From Erythroxylum novogranatense (taxonomy: Eukaryota > Streptophyta > Magnoliopsida > Malpighiales > Erythroxylaceae): a DNA stretch of 64,000 nucleotides. Below the pieces are notes generated by a model that ran no database searches, was not told the origin of the DNA, and worked only from the letters and a program-made list of their open reading frames with translations. Where the stretch lies: contig CM057230.1 of NCBI GenBank assembly GCA_029891385.1, positions 15,327,372 to 15,391,371 on the forward strand, written 5' to 3'. Position numbers and translations under genes: made by a program. Positions 48,920-61,473 of the stretch are shown one piece after another. Position 1 is the stretch's first letter. Each line of letters opens with the position of its first letter.

Positions 48920-50779
48920 ATGGCTTCTCCAAATATTGATCATGAAAAATCCATAATTCAACCAAACCTCAATTCTGACGTAGTAAGCAGCCTTGCTGAA
49001 GACTCCCCCAAAGATATGTTGTTGGTCCCGGCGGTGACCACCGAACCGGTGCTAATCAAAGTTCCAGGAGTCGCCATCAGTCTTATGGACAGAAGCTGCT
49101 CTGTTGAGCTTGCTCAAGATGATCTCTATATTATCAGCCTAGCCCAAGGAGATGGCATCCCCACTGTTCTTTTCCGCGTCGGGGAGGAAGTTCAGTGGCT
49201 GTTAACCAAAGACACTACCACTTGGAAACTCCCTGGTTCAATTTACTTGTTCAAGCTCCCCTTCCCTACAGAAAGTGAAGATGACCCTATGTCAAGTGAG
49301 GAAGAGGACAATAAAGATGATGTTGTCAACAAAAGTTTGGATTCTGACGGTGATAATGTATCGGAGGATATGTTGATCTACTCTTTGACAATTGAGAGGA
49401 AAGATCCAGAGGATCAGTTAAAGGAATTTGATGGGATCTTGCAGAACTACAGTTACTTTTTGGTATATGAAACTCAAGAGCAGGAGGCAATGCAGGAAGA
49501 AGAAAACGTGGAAAACAGATCAGGTTCGAAGGAGACACGGCCAGAAGATACGAACCTAGAAAACAAGAAAGAAATTGGGCAGTGCGAAGCATATTTTCGC
49601 CATGTAGAACCAGATATTGGAAAGTACGATAGCATGCCTGCTAAGTTAGTCGCAAAGGGCTCCACAGAGCTGATAAAAGGGATTCTTTCATATGGAGACT
49701 CGACCGTGGGGATGTTGGACTGGGTTGATCAGGTTATGAAGAAGAAGATGACTTCTAACTCAAAATCCCAGATTAATCCTGACACTTTGAGGAGGATTAG
49801 AAGGTAACTGGAGAACGATGTATATTACTTGCATCTACGCATTTATGCCTTGGCGATTCAATACCTTTAGTACCTATTTAAGTTAATTTTTCTTAATCAA
49901 TGACCGTTAAAAATGTTTGAACTAATTAACGGGCTGCAGAATAATACATTACTGCAGTTGCATTCATGATTGGATACTGAATCGAAACTAATTTCAATAA
50001 TTGCTGAAGGAACTGTCCAGTCGTTGCAATTACAGTGTAGATTGAAATTTAAAATACCATGTTCATTAGTTTACATATATACAGGTATATTCAAATAATG
50101 AATCCGTAGGGTTTGATATGCATGGAATTGCAGGGTTAAGAGGGTAACAAGACAAACAGAGAAGGTGGTTACCGGGGTTCTCTCTGGTGTGGTGTACGCA
50201 ACTTCAGCGTTTAACCGGACAGTTCTGAACACAAAACCGGTCAGGATATTCCTTAATAATTGCGCTCCAGGGCAATTCATCCAAGCGTCCTTCGAAGGAA
50301 TCAGTACGTCTGTCATAATAATCCTCCAGTTTTTGTTTTTCCTGATGCATCTCATTGCTTTACCAAAGTCTGCGGATTAATTGATTGCTTCCTTTCTTAA
50401 TTTCTTACAATTAGATAAGGTGTGTGATGCTGCAGAAGAAGTTGGAAAGAATGTACTGTCAAAATCCTCCAACGTCACAACTAATTTAGTAGGCCACAAG
50501 TAAGTTTGTGTTACGTGTCAAAAAGTTGGAGATCAACTCAATAAATAAAAGATTTATTTCTTTTTGAATATCTGTCGTATTAACTGTAGGTATGGAAAAG
50601 AAGCAGCAGAAGCTACCAGCGAAGGACTTGGTGCTGCAGGGAATGCACTGGGGACTGCGTTCGCAGCCTTCAGCATCCGAAAGGCATTTGATCCCTCCAG
50701 TGTCATGAAGTCAGGCAATCAATTGGGCAAGTCTGCTGTTAAATCCGCTTCAGGCGTGAAGGCTAAACTTTTCAAGTGA
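48920..50779 (+). CDS. Senescence/dehydration-associated protein, ERD7-like (copy 2)
   Basis: Four exons: 48920-49803, 50134-50303, 50415-50499 and 50590-50779 (884, 170, 85 and 190 nt). All introns are GT-AG and the frame is open for 442 codons. Exon 1 is 30 nt shorter than in copy 1; the others are equal in length. N-terminal LIKVPGVAISLMDRS and VELAQDDLYIISL are followed by an acidic linker, then the Senescence domain (about residues 240-430: ILSYGDSTVGMLDWVDQV, RVKRVTRQTEKVVTGVLSG, KVCDAAEEVGKNVLSKSS). The protein ends SGVKAKLFK. In exon 2, YATSAFNRTVLN and NNCAPGQFIQ differ from copy 1 more than the flanking exons do. Probably a lipid-binding, stress- or senescence-induced protein by family; expression here is unknown. 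Confidence 0.93.
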
Positions 50780-51809
50780 TCAGCTATGTTGAACTTAAGG
50801 CTATTTACACATTAAACTTCATGCTTCACCACAAATTATATATATAAAAAACTATTAATTACGTAGTTCTGCCGATTTCTATAGCTGCTGTAATGCTGTG
50901 TTAGTATAAACATTGTTACCTTTGATCTGTATCTGTAGATTTATCTTAGTTTTAGAAGAGTGTCTAATGGAATTAAGTGCTGTACTTGATCGATTAGATG
51001 AATCGGTATCTTGTGTTTCTTTTGTACAATAAGATTATGATATGGTTGCTTTTTTTTTTTGATGTCCCAAATCAAACTTCTGTGAGCACAAATTAAAGTT
51101 TCCTGATTTTTAAGAAATTCATGGGCTAGATATTTTCGAGGAAAATGTTCACAACGAGACAATTTCTTATGTTTGAACACAAAATTTAAAATTCCAATCC
51201 ATCAAGCTACTAATCTAGGAAATGAAGAAATACAACTAGTTCTGTCATTCAGGTCAAATTCTTAATGATTACATAATTTTAATACTCTTAATAATTACAG
51301 AAAGTGATTATTAATATATTTTACAAATAAAGATTTTATCAATTTTCTAAATCATGATCCAGAATATGAAATGGATCTAAAATTTGTCAAGACTCAGTTC
51401 ATACATCATCACTCTTTTATTCTCGTGGTTCCGATCTAACATGGTATTCATCGAAATTTTGTTTAAATATCGTTTGTCAAGTTTCAAATTTAGGCTAATT
51501 TAATAAAAATTCTAATTTGGACGTAATAGTTTAATAGAATTATATATTTGAAAATTTAATAAAATTTTGATTAATATTTTTAAATAAATTATTAAGATTT
51601 TTAAACTTTTTTGGATATGAAAATTATAATATTTATGAGAGAGTTTACAAATCAGGTGATTAAAACAATCATAACATTCTTAACAAAACAAACCTCAACA
51701 TTCATAACATTCTCCGTAAACTTCTTAACCTCAGACATATTATTCGTAATTTACTAGTTTGTATTGTATAACTTGCGAGAAGAGTGCACTATCACTCAAA
51801 CATAGTGCA

Positions 51810-52340
51810 ATTACGAACATGGGTAATTAATTATCGTATATAAGAATTAAAATCTTCAATTTTGTATCTTCATGATAGCTGACATTTCAATAACTAAAAG
51901 GAGTATACAAAATATTGTTAATTAATTACTAAAATAGATTGTAACTACTAACATGATTTTAGTGATTATTATTTATCATATATGAAAACTAAAATCTTCA
52001 TTAATTTCATTTTATATCTTCTTGATAGCTAATATTGCAATAACCAACAAGAATTACAAAAGATCTCGTTAATTAATAACTAAAAACAGAGTACAACTAC
52101 TTACATCGCTAAGTAATTATTATTTACAAAAACTAAAACCTTCAATTTTTATCATCGTGATAGCTGGCATTGCAACGACAAAAAACGATTACAAAACTCA
52201 AGTCAATTAATAACTAAAACGGGGAGCACATGGCTAAGTAATTGTTATACAGATGATTAAAAAATCAAGTCAATTGATGAGCAGAACAGAATGCACATGG
52301 CTAATCAATTGTTACATGTGAAAATTAAAAAGTACATTAA
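51810..52340. repeat. Degenerate ~110-150 bp tandem repeat, about four units
   Basis: The block order GATAGCT..CATT-CAATAAC, then AATTACAAAA, GTTAATTAATAACTAAAA, ACATxGCTAAGTAATT and AAAACTAAAATCTTCA recurs about four times with growing divergence and shortening toward the right. Confidence 0.65.
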
Positions 52341-52699
52341 CGTGTAGCATAATAAATTTCTTTGGTTGCTAGAACATGTAGACAAAGGGTACACAGGTAT
52401 GTGAATGCAATAAGCTGCGGATTCTTTTTAACAATAATTTTTTTCTTATGTTTGAACAAAAAGTTCTCTTGAAAATATAAAGACCCAAGTATGTTTTACA
52501 TTCCTTGTATGTATTAATATTTTTAACTTACAGTTAAATATAAAAGAAACTAACTTTCTGTAATATAAATTAATGTAGTAGTGGAAAGTATGAATCATTC
52601 TCACTAAAAATATATTAGTAAATATTATACAAGTTAAAAACTAAAACAAATTAAGGGAGACGCGTTGAATTAACATGATTTAAAGAAATTAAAATAACA

Positions 52700-53740
52700 A
52701 AAATTTAAAATAAATGAAAATATTTAAATCTGAAAATTAATAACAAATCTTAGTTTAGTGTCAATGCGTTATCAAACTAATATGGATCTTTGATATAAAA
52801 TTAAGTTCATTAACAAATACTCATTGGGTGATGTTTTTCTGAAGATTAAATGAATGCAAATATATATTCTAATCACTCTTATTAACCAACAACATAGATA
52901 CGATCTTAAGTTTGATTAATTAATAGCTTTAAGAATTAAGAGAAGCGATAAGCAAGACAATACACATACAATATGTATTTAATCTAGATAAGTATTTGTC
53001 CTAGAATTTCTAATCCCTAACGTAAAAATAGTAATCTTAATTGTCACTTTGAATTAGTACAATTGAACATCAAATCCTACTAATCAGTTGTAAATCAAAT
53101 CAATCAATTCTTAGTTGCACACTCTAAAAATCAATCAATTCAATCATAAAAGCAAATATGAAGATACCTAATATTCATCAATGAAATATACTTTATTTAA
53201 AAAATCTCACACTTACTAGATGATACCATGGTCCCTTCAACCACGAAGAAGAATTTAACTCCTCATAATAGAGGTAAAACCTAATAGAAAAGTAGCAGGA
53301 CATATTGTCTCTATCTCTGCAATTTTTTCAACAAAATCTAAAACTCCTAAAATAAAAGAAAAATAGCAGTCGACAAACGTAAAAGATGATCTCCTAGATG
53401 TATCATCTCTTCCCTCTTATCATTATCTTTATCAGATACACTCCCCACATAATCAGGCAGTGGATCTCTCACTAAAAGACAACAACTTGATTCTTAAATA
53501 AGCTTTTTTCCTTGTATGTACCTACGCTTAGTCAATTATTTTTTTTGTCAACTGGAAATTCAAATTGTCTTTACTTTTCTTGCCTTTTTTATTCAAATTC
53601 ATCTCTCATGTGTTGAAAATTATCTAAGAAAAAATAAAAAACAAATTAATTAATTTTAAATAAAAATTTTAACACATTGAAGAGATTTATATCCAAAATT
53701 AGCACAAAAATAACAATTTATCAAGTTCCCCCACACCAAT
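52700..53740 (-). repeat. Possible retroelement LTR relic (minus strand)
   Basis: The minus strand near 53725-53740 reads GGTGTGGGGGAACTTGATAA, which resembles a polypurine tract followed by an LTR start in some plant Gypsy elements. The following kilobase is unremarkable AT-rich DNA. No second LTR, primer site or coding domain is present. Confidence 0.25.
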
Positions 53741-55110
53741 CTTTTGGTCGTCCTCGACAAACTATATTTACAATCAATTGGCCAACTAATCAACTTTTAT
53801 TCCAAATCTCACAATAGTAGATAGTGCACACTTCAAAAGTTAAACAATTTTGTAACCAATGAGTGCTCTAAAGCTAGTCATTCAAGTAATATAACAAACT
53901 CAATTTAAAGCAATCGTATTTCAAAAACTAGCACCTAATTATAGTGAACTCTTACAAATTGAATTTCGCTCAAATCACTCAAGTATTTGTTGGTTCATTA
54001 TTTCACTCAAACTCTTCTAATACAAATATTCTACCATATGCTTGCTTTTTCATCAATTTTTCACAACTTGAAATATAAACATGCCTAAATCAAAAGGATT
54101 TTATTCAAGGTTGTATTGGGCTATAGGTAAAGGTAAGGAATGATAAATAGAAAAGGGCAAAAATCATAAGCATTAGCAAAGCGCCTAACTACTTGTGGAG
54201 ACACAAATTCAATCACAAAGAAGTCAACATCATCATTCCCTATAGATAGATTACTTCGTAACTTGTTTTCCAGTATTGTATTATTATTTTTATTTTCCTT
54301 TCTTTTCTTTTTTCTTTTATTTTTCCTTTTTAATCAATGTATTGATATTTAAACGCAGCATTATAACACACAATTCAAATCTAAATCTCTTTAATTTCCT
54401 TTCATCTTTTTCTTTTCCTTACTTTCCATATCTCTCTAAATAAACTTTACATAAATTATGATTAGAATGCCTGCTTACATTTATGATAGGTGAAGATATG
54501 AGAGGTTTTAGTTGTTTATTGTGGGTTTATCAAGAAAAAAGGATTCAGCTTAAGAAGTTTAACAAAGGATATTGAATTAGGTTGGCTAGTTAAGCTAAAG
54601 GGTTAAAACAAAGATGACTTTTATCATTTTGTGCACGCATGTATAAATGTGATCTCAAGTCGATTCCAAGCAAGTTCTAGAAAAAAATTCATGTTAGAAA
54701 ATAATCACACATTAAAGAAATACAAATTGATATAGATGCTTCAATCTTAGGCCTAAAAATTTACAAGTTAATACAGTTCACCAAAATTATACTCCATATT
54801 TAATCATATGATTGCTAAATTTTGACTAATTGTATACACTTGTATTTATGAATTAAGTGGCATCTATTATCTAAAATAAATTTAACTCAAATTATATGCA
54901 CAACTTAAGTCATTAAAAATGAAAATCCAGAAAGTGTCAAAGTTAGCTAATTAACTGCAAACAAGTTAATAAACATTCAACATTTTTTAACAAAAATTCC
55001 TAACTTTTAATTATATGAAACATATCTTATCTTCACACCTAATTCATACATTATCTCCAATATGATGACATAAGATAAAAGAAAGAGAAAATAGAAAATA
55101 GAGAGAAAAG

Positions 55111-55225
55111 AAAGCTTATCTTAGTTGGCACCGAATACATGGTTAACTAATTATTATAGAGGATAGAAAAGAAAGCGTGTCTTAGTTGGCACTGAATACA
55201 TGGTTAACTAATCTACTTATATACT
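55111..55225. repeat. 61-bp tandem duplication
   Basis: AAAGCTTATCTTAGTTGGCA, then CATGGTTAACTAAT, recur at 55172 with two or three changes. Confidence 0.85.
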
Positions 55226-55503
55226 TAAATCTCAATCCTTATTCCTTCTTTTCCCACTTAAAATCTTTTCTCCTTTCAATACCTAATGGTTCATCAATCA
55301 TTTAATACTTCTGAACTCATTTAATACTTATACAGTGTCAATGTCAAACATTTTCCAAGGCAACAGAACTATATGATCTTTACTTCCATTCATGTGAAAA
55401 ATTTTTTTATTACGCACACCATTTAAAGAAAATTTCTCTTTTATTTAAACAAAGTCACACTTTTCTTACACTGGATTGTGAAAACTGGTTTGTAAAAGCC
55501 TCG

Positions 55504-55527
55504 TCATGAGGGCGGAAGCCCTCATGA
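55504..55527. repeat. GC-rich hairpin of unit 1
   Basis: A perfect 10-bp stem TCATGAGGGC / GCCCTCATGA with loop GGAA (a GNRA-type tetraloop if transcribed on the plus strand), in otherwise very AT-rich DNA. Confidence 0.85.
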
Positions 55528-56135
55528 AAGCAAGTCTATTTCATTAATAATAATAATGAATATCATAATAAAAATAACAGTAATAATAATAATAATCCTA
55601 AATATTTTTTTGGAATTTAATAATAATAATAATGATATTTTATAAATAGTGCACAATAAATTTTATAATAACATTTTATAGTAATTACAATAATAGAAAT
55701 GAAATTAGTTAGTAAATTTACGACTAATAATAACAAAAATACACTTTATAATAATAAGGAATTTCATAATGTTATGAATAATAATAAATATTTTTAATTA
55801 TAATATTTTATTTTTAATAATAACTAATATACTGATTAAATTTTCCAAAATCATAAAAATAATAATTAAATTAATAATGCTATTGTCATCATTTATATTA
55901 TTATTAATTCTTATTATGCTTCTTTAATATTTCATATTAATTAATAGTTTTAAATTATGATAATTCATTATTTTCTACTTTTACCAAGCATATGATTTAT
56001 TTTATTTTTTGGTTGCTATTACTATCTATGGACTTATAAAATAATAATAATAATAAAGTTATTATTATTATCATCATCATCATCATAATAAGAATTTATT
56101 AAATAATATTAATAATTATAAAGATCGTAGTAGTA

Positions 56136-56236
<101 letters not shown>

Positions 56237-56452
56237 GATCATAATAATATTATTACACAAACTCATCCTTTCCCGCTTAAAATTGTTTCTCCTTTCAATG
56301 GCTAAGGTTCATAAAGCATTTAATGCTTCTGAACTCATTTAATGCTTACACAAAACAAAATTTATTAGCACACTATTTAAGAAATTGTTCTCTTTTATTT
56401 AAACAAAGTCACGCTTTTCTTACACTAAATTGTGTACACTGGTTGGTAAAAG

Positions 56453-56488
56453 CCTCGCTTGTGAGGGCGAGCACTCGCCCTCGCGAGG
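56453..56488. repeat. GC-rich hairpin of unit 2
   Basis: Inner stem GAGGGCGAG / CTCGCCCTC, with an outer CCTCGC / GCGAGG pair. It lies at the position homologous to the unit 1 hairpin but with a different stem sequence. Confidence 0.85.
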
Positions 56489-57092
56489 AAGTCTATTTCA
56501 TTAATAATAATAATGAATATCATAATAAAAATAACAGTAATAATAATAATAATCTTAAATATTTTAAGGAATTTAATAATAATAATAATAATGATATATT
56601 TTATAAATAGTGTGCAATAAATTTTATAATAACATTTAATAGTAATTATAATAATAGAAATAAAATTAGTTAGTAAATTTACGACTAATAATAACAAAAA
56701 ATACACTTTATAATAATAAGGAATTTCCTAATGTTATGAATAATAATAAATATTTTTAATTATAATATTTTATTTTTTAATAATAACTAATATACTGATT
56801 AAATTTGCCAAAATCATAAACAATAATAATTAAATTGATAATGCTATTGTCATCATTTATATTATTATTAATTTTAATATGCTTCTTTAATATTTCATAT
56901 TAATTTAATAGTTTTAAATTATGATAATTCATTATTTGCTACTTTTACCAAGCATATGATTTATTTTATTTTTTGGTTGCTATTATTATCTATGGACTTA
57001 TAAAATAATTATAATAATAAATGTTATTATTATTATTATTATCATCATCATAATAAGAATTTATTAAATAATATTAATAATTATAAAGATCG

Positions 57093-57095
57093 TAA

Positions 57096-57178
<83 letters not shown>
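57093..57178. repeat. Palindromic (AAT)9-(ATT)19 microsatellite
   Basis: The AAT tract switches to its complement ATT at 57120/57121, unlike the homologous tract in unit 2, so 9 repeats on each side can pair as a cruciform. Confidence 0.92.
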
Positions 57179-57179
<1 letters not shown>

Positions 57180-57536
57180 ACAAACTTATCCTTTCCTGCT
57201 TAAAATTGTTTCTCCTTTCAATGGCTAACGTTCATAAAGCATTTAATGCTTCTGAACTCATTTAATGCTTACATAGTGTCAATGTCAAACCTTTTCCAAA
57301 GCAACAGAATTATTTGCTCTTTTCTTCCATTCTTATTAAAACAAAACTTACGCACACCATTTAAGGAATTCTTCTCTTTTATTTAAACAAAGCCAAACAA
57401 AAAAGAACGTTTTTCTTTTACTGGATTGTCTACAGTGTACACAGAGCTGTGGATACGATAAAGTTCCTGCCTTCTGCACGACGAACTTCCTGATTCACTG
57501 CTGTAGTTGTGGAGCTGATAAAGGGGTTAGTTTTTT

Positions 57537-57801
57537 GGAATAACATTTTGCTTTTAATACAGTATTTAATGCTTCTATGCAGTAGAAATTATGCTTTTCT
57601 ACTAAAATCATCGTAAAGCCACCATTTAATGTTTCTGGAATAACATTTTACTTCCAATAGAGTTTTTAATGCTTCTTTGCAGTAAAAATTATGCTGTTCT
57701 ACTAAAATAATTGTAATGCCACCAATTAATGCTTCACGAATAACGTTTTGCATTAAACAGACCATTTAATGCATGGCTTTCTACTAAAATAATCCTAATG
57801 C
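57537..57801. repeat. 100-bp tandem repeat, about 2.6 copies
   Basis: GGAATAACATTTTGC-type starts at 57537, 57637 and 57737, exactly 100 bp apart. Each has TTTAATGCTTCT and TTCTACTAAAATxAT in the same order. It lies about 650 bp upstream of the first Helitron-fragment exon. Confidence 0.9.
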
Positions 57802-58466
57802 CTTCTATTCCACCTCTTACACTTCCCACATCTGCCTATTGACTTTGCATGTGAAACTTCGCTTGCAAAATTGACTCTTTAACTACGACAATTGATGGAG
57901 CTTGGATTTTATGACATATTATTTTCCATTGTTTCCTTCTTGGTTTTGTTGTTCCTCGTACTTTTGAAATAGATTGCACATAATTAATAGTCATTTTTGT
58001 TGTTCTGGGTTCATTGGAAATGGGTGGTATATAATTGTTGTCACTAGGCTTGAATCAGTCAAGATTAACATTCTCCTAAAATGTTATTCCTTTATTTTTG
58101 ATGTGTTATTTCTTGGGTATTCTTTTACCTTCCTTATGGCTTCGTCTGAACCGCTTATATTTCTATTCTTGTGAAATTAACCACAATAATAATTTTGTAG
58201 GACAAGAGCCTCGACGTGAAAACCAAAGAAAGAAGTTGCGAGTGGAGGTGATACATATTTTTTTAATTGAAAATTGTAATCATATGTATCAATTATATGA
58301 AGCATAAAATTTGGTTTGCACAAGCATGCATATATATGATAGGTCAATAGGTTACAACACTTTCTCTCACAAGTTGTTGAGCAAAACTAGCGGCATGGAT
58401 ATCAGGTTGTTATATATGTTCTTGCTTTGGTTTAACTATTGAAACTGCCTTAGAAGACAATGGATC
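57802..58466. other. Upstream region of the Helitron fragment, no gene assigned
   Basis: Short unrecognised ORFs (57974-58174 and 58098-58307) may be leader exons or chance. Nothing else is seen. Confidence 0.35.
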
Positions 58467-61431
58467 ATGTGCAACCAATATAGAATTCATCGTGTGGTTT
58501 CAATGACAAATCAATGTGGTATGAAGGGTGAAGTTATGAAGTCCAATGGTAGAAATTCTTTTCATCTTGAAGAAAATCAAGATCCAATATTCAACGAAAA
58601 TGCATCAGCTTGTCAACTAGATTATGCAACTGCTATTGGTGTCTTAGGAGGTACAATGACAGTCTTTATGCTCATTTAATAGATATATATATGATGTGGT
58701 CTTTGCATTATTTTTTTAAACTTAAAGTACGTCCATTTTTGCTCACATTCATTTATTGTGTTGTTATTGTTAGGAGTTCATGAAAATAATATGACAAATT
58801 GTTGTTTACAACCTTCCTCTTCAATTCTTCCAAATCTGTCTTTTTGGGAAAGAAGAATATCATCAGTTGAAACTCATCTACGACATAATGGTGTCATACC
58901 AATTTCTGAAGCAAATGGAACCCAAGCATCCAGTTTAGCCAAGAGTAGTTTAACATATTCTGGATTCAAGCAAAGGCGTCCATTTACAGATCTTTCAAAC
59001 TATGCTAAGAACCTTTTCAAAGATTTTAACTCATTAGCTGTTCCAGGTTTGTCAATGTTTGATTGTATATAAAAAATTTCCAATTTTTTGGTTACTTATC
59101 CAATCTCATATACTTTCTTTTATGTTTAGAGGAAGTTGGTTGCTAAAAAAAACGGCTCAAATCAAGGAAATTTTTTGAAGTCAATAGCGTTCCTCAGATT
59201 CAATCTGTTGCAAGTTCACCATGTTTAATCTCCAAGAGATGTCAAATTGCAAATCCCTTAGCGATGAAGCCAGGAACACATATAATTAGAAGTATGGGCA
59301 ATTGTAGTGCTATAACTTGCAATTGCAAAATTCATGACAACATTGAGGCTTCAAACATTGCATCTGAAATCGGATTGCCAGATCTAAATGTTCCACTGGA
59401 AGATTATACAACCTCAAACATTGCATCTGAAATTGGATAGCCAGATCTAAATGTTCCACTGCAAGATTATACAAATAATGAAGGCAATGACATGACTGAT
59501 CTTGCGTCAGAAGATTTACAAACTGGACTATCAGATGAAATTGGCAGCACAATAGATAATAATGTGATTGGTATGGATATAATTGTAAATATGCTAAATT
59601 AACTGTCTTTCAAATTTTTATGTAACTCTTTCTTCTTCTTTGTTACCGCTATTGTTAATGAATTGAATGCTACATCTATTGAACAAGGTACACTTCACAT
59701 ATTTTATTTTTCAATTTATATAATTTGATTGAGACATTCTATTTTTTTTATCCAATCTACTTATAGGGTATTGCATATTTGAATTCATTTATTATTATTG
59801 CAGTTCAAAGTGATGATGCAAACTGTGCAACTGATGTTAATCAAGATGATAATATTGAAGAAAGTACTTACTTTGCACATAAAGGTTTAATATCTCTTAG
59901 GTTATTTAACATTTTTTTGCACAACTTCTTATTGCCTTAGTTAAGATTAGAATTATTTATCTTTTACAGAATATATTGATCTTGGTGATCCTCAATGCAT
60001 CTGCACTTACTGTGGAGCTCAAATGTGGTTCTGTGAGAGGATTAAAAAATGTAAGCACACTATTAACCCTAGATTTGGTCTTTGCTGTGTTCAAGGCAAG
60101 ATTCAACTATCACATTTGAAGCAACCTCCAGAGTATATCAGGAAGTTAGTATTCAGTAAACATTTGGCAATATCCAAACATTTCATGAAATATATCAGGA
60201 TTTATAACATGATGTTCAGCTTCACTTCTATGGGAGGAAAGGTTGACAAGTCACTTAATGATGGTCAAAGTCCTTATTCTTTTGTTATGTCTGGTCAAAA
60301 TTATCATCATATTGGCAGCTTACTTCCAGTTGAAGGCCAGCCACCAAAATTTTCCCAAATGTATGTATTTGATACAGAACATGAAATTGATAATCGAATG
60401 ACTATAATAAGGTAAATTTTAAATTCTCGTCACGTGTTGCATAAAAATTTATCTCATTATTCATTTCCAATTATGAAACTATATGTTCCAGTTGCAGATC
60501 AAAAGATGATGACAGTTTTCTTGATCGTAGTATTGTAATGAATTTGAAGGAGATGCTTGATAGTTATAATATATTGACTCAGGCTTTTAGAATGGCAAGA
60601 GATAGGTTTCAAACTTCTAATAGCAAGGATTTGAAGCTCAGACTAATCCACAAAAGAGAAAGTGATGGCGGAACTTATAACTTGCCTACACCATCACAGG
60701 TAGCAGCATTAGTGGTTGATGATGTGGATACTTCAGTTATTGGGAAGGATATTATTGTTCAAACACAATATGGGCTATTACAAAGAGTACATGATTTGCA
60801 TCCAGCCTATCTTCCTTTGCAATATCCTTTGTTATTTCCTTATGGTATAGAAGGATATAGAGAAGATATCTCTCATAGTAATGCATCACTGTCAAGTACT
60901 AAAAAGAAGACTAAAGTCACATTACGGGAGTATTTAGCCTTTAGAATGCAAGATAGAGATTATGAAAATTCTCTTCTATTACATGCTGGGAGACTGTTCC
61001 AACAATTTGTTGTTGATGGATACACAATGATGGAAAATCAAAGAATCAGTTATGTTAAAACTCATCAACAAGAACTTAGAGCTGATCTTTATAGCACTGT
61101 TTCAAACGCAGTATTGAAAGGGCATACATCAAGTGCGTCTGTTGGTAAACGTATAATTTTGCCGTCAAATTTTATTGGAGGGCCAAGATATATGATACAA
61201 AATTATCAAGATGCAATGGCCATTTGTAAATGGGCTGGCTATCCAGATATCTGTGTTACTTTCACTTGTAATCCGACTTGGCCAGAATTGATACGTCGAT
61301 TAAAGGATTTGAATTTGAAAGCACAAGATAGACCAGATCTAATAGTTTGTGTTTTTAAGATGAAGTTAAATTGTTTGATGAAAGAGCTAATTAATGCGAG
61401 GCAAAATTTTTGGGAATGTTCAAGCTGGTAA
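58467..61431 (+). pseudogene. Helitron protein, N-terminal part (Helitron_like_N), truncated
   Basis: A multi-exon gene. Early exons (58467-59590) encode an unrecognised N-terminus with RRPFTDLSNYAK. A small exon lies at 59804-59884. Exon 59970-60411 has a Cys-rich CICTYCGAQMWFCER and GLCCVQGKIQL, then MMFSFTSMGGK and QNYHHIGSLLPVEGQPPKF. Exon 60492-61431 has LREYLAFRMQDRD, AGRLFQQFVVDGYTMME, LPSNFIGGPRYMIQNYQDAM and DICVTFTCNPTWPELIRR. These are the order and motifs of plant Helitron Rep-helicase proteins. It stops just before the expected HUH endonuclease motif: a frameshift at about 61400 is followed by a stop. An in-frame TAG at about 59438 and the missing helicase make it non-functional. 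Confidence 0.9.
59349..59474 (+). repeat. 63-bp (21-codon) duplication inside the Helitron gene
   Basis: TCAAACATTGCATCTGAAAT, then CCAGATCTAAATGTTCCACT, occur twice with 63-bp spacing. The second copy has GGATAG where the first has GGATTG, giving a stop in the presumed frame. Confidence 0.85.
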
Positions 61432-61473
61432 TTTCTCTCTCCATTATTCTTCATTTTGTATCATGACTTTCTA

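Larger units (their letters stand above)
50780..55251. other. Intergenic AT-rich DNA with degenerate repeats, no gene seen
   Basis: It contains a degenerate tandem series (51810-52340), a possible LTR relic read on the minus strand (about 52700-53740) and a 61-bp duplication (55111-55225). No ORF with recognisable features. Confidence 0.5.
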
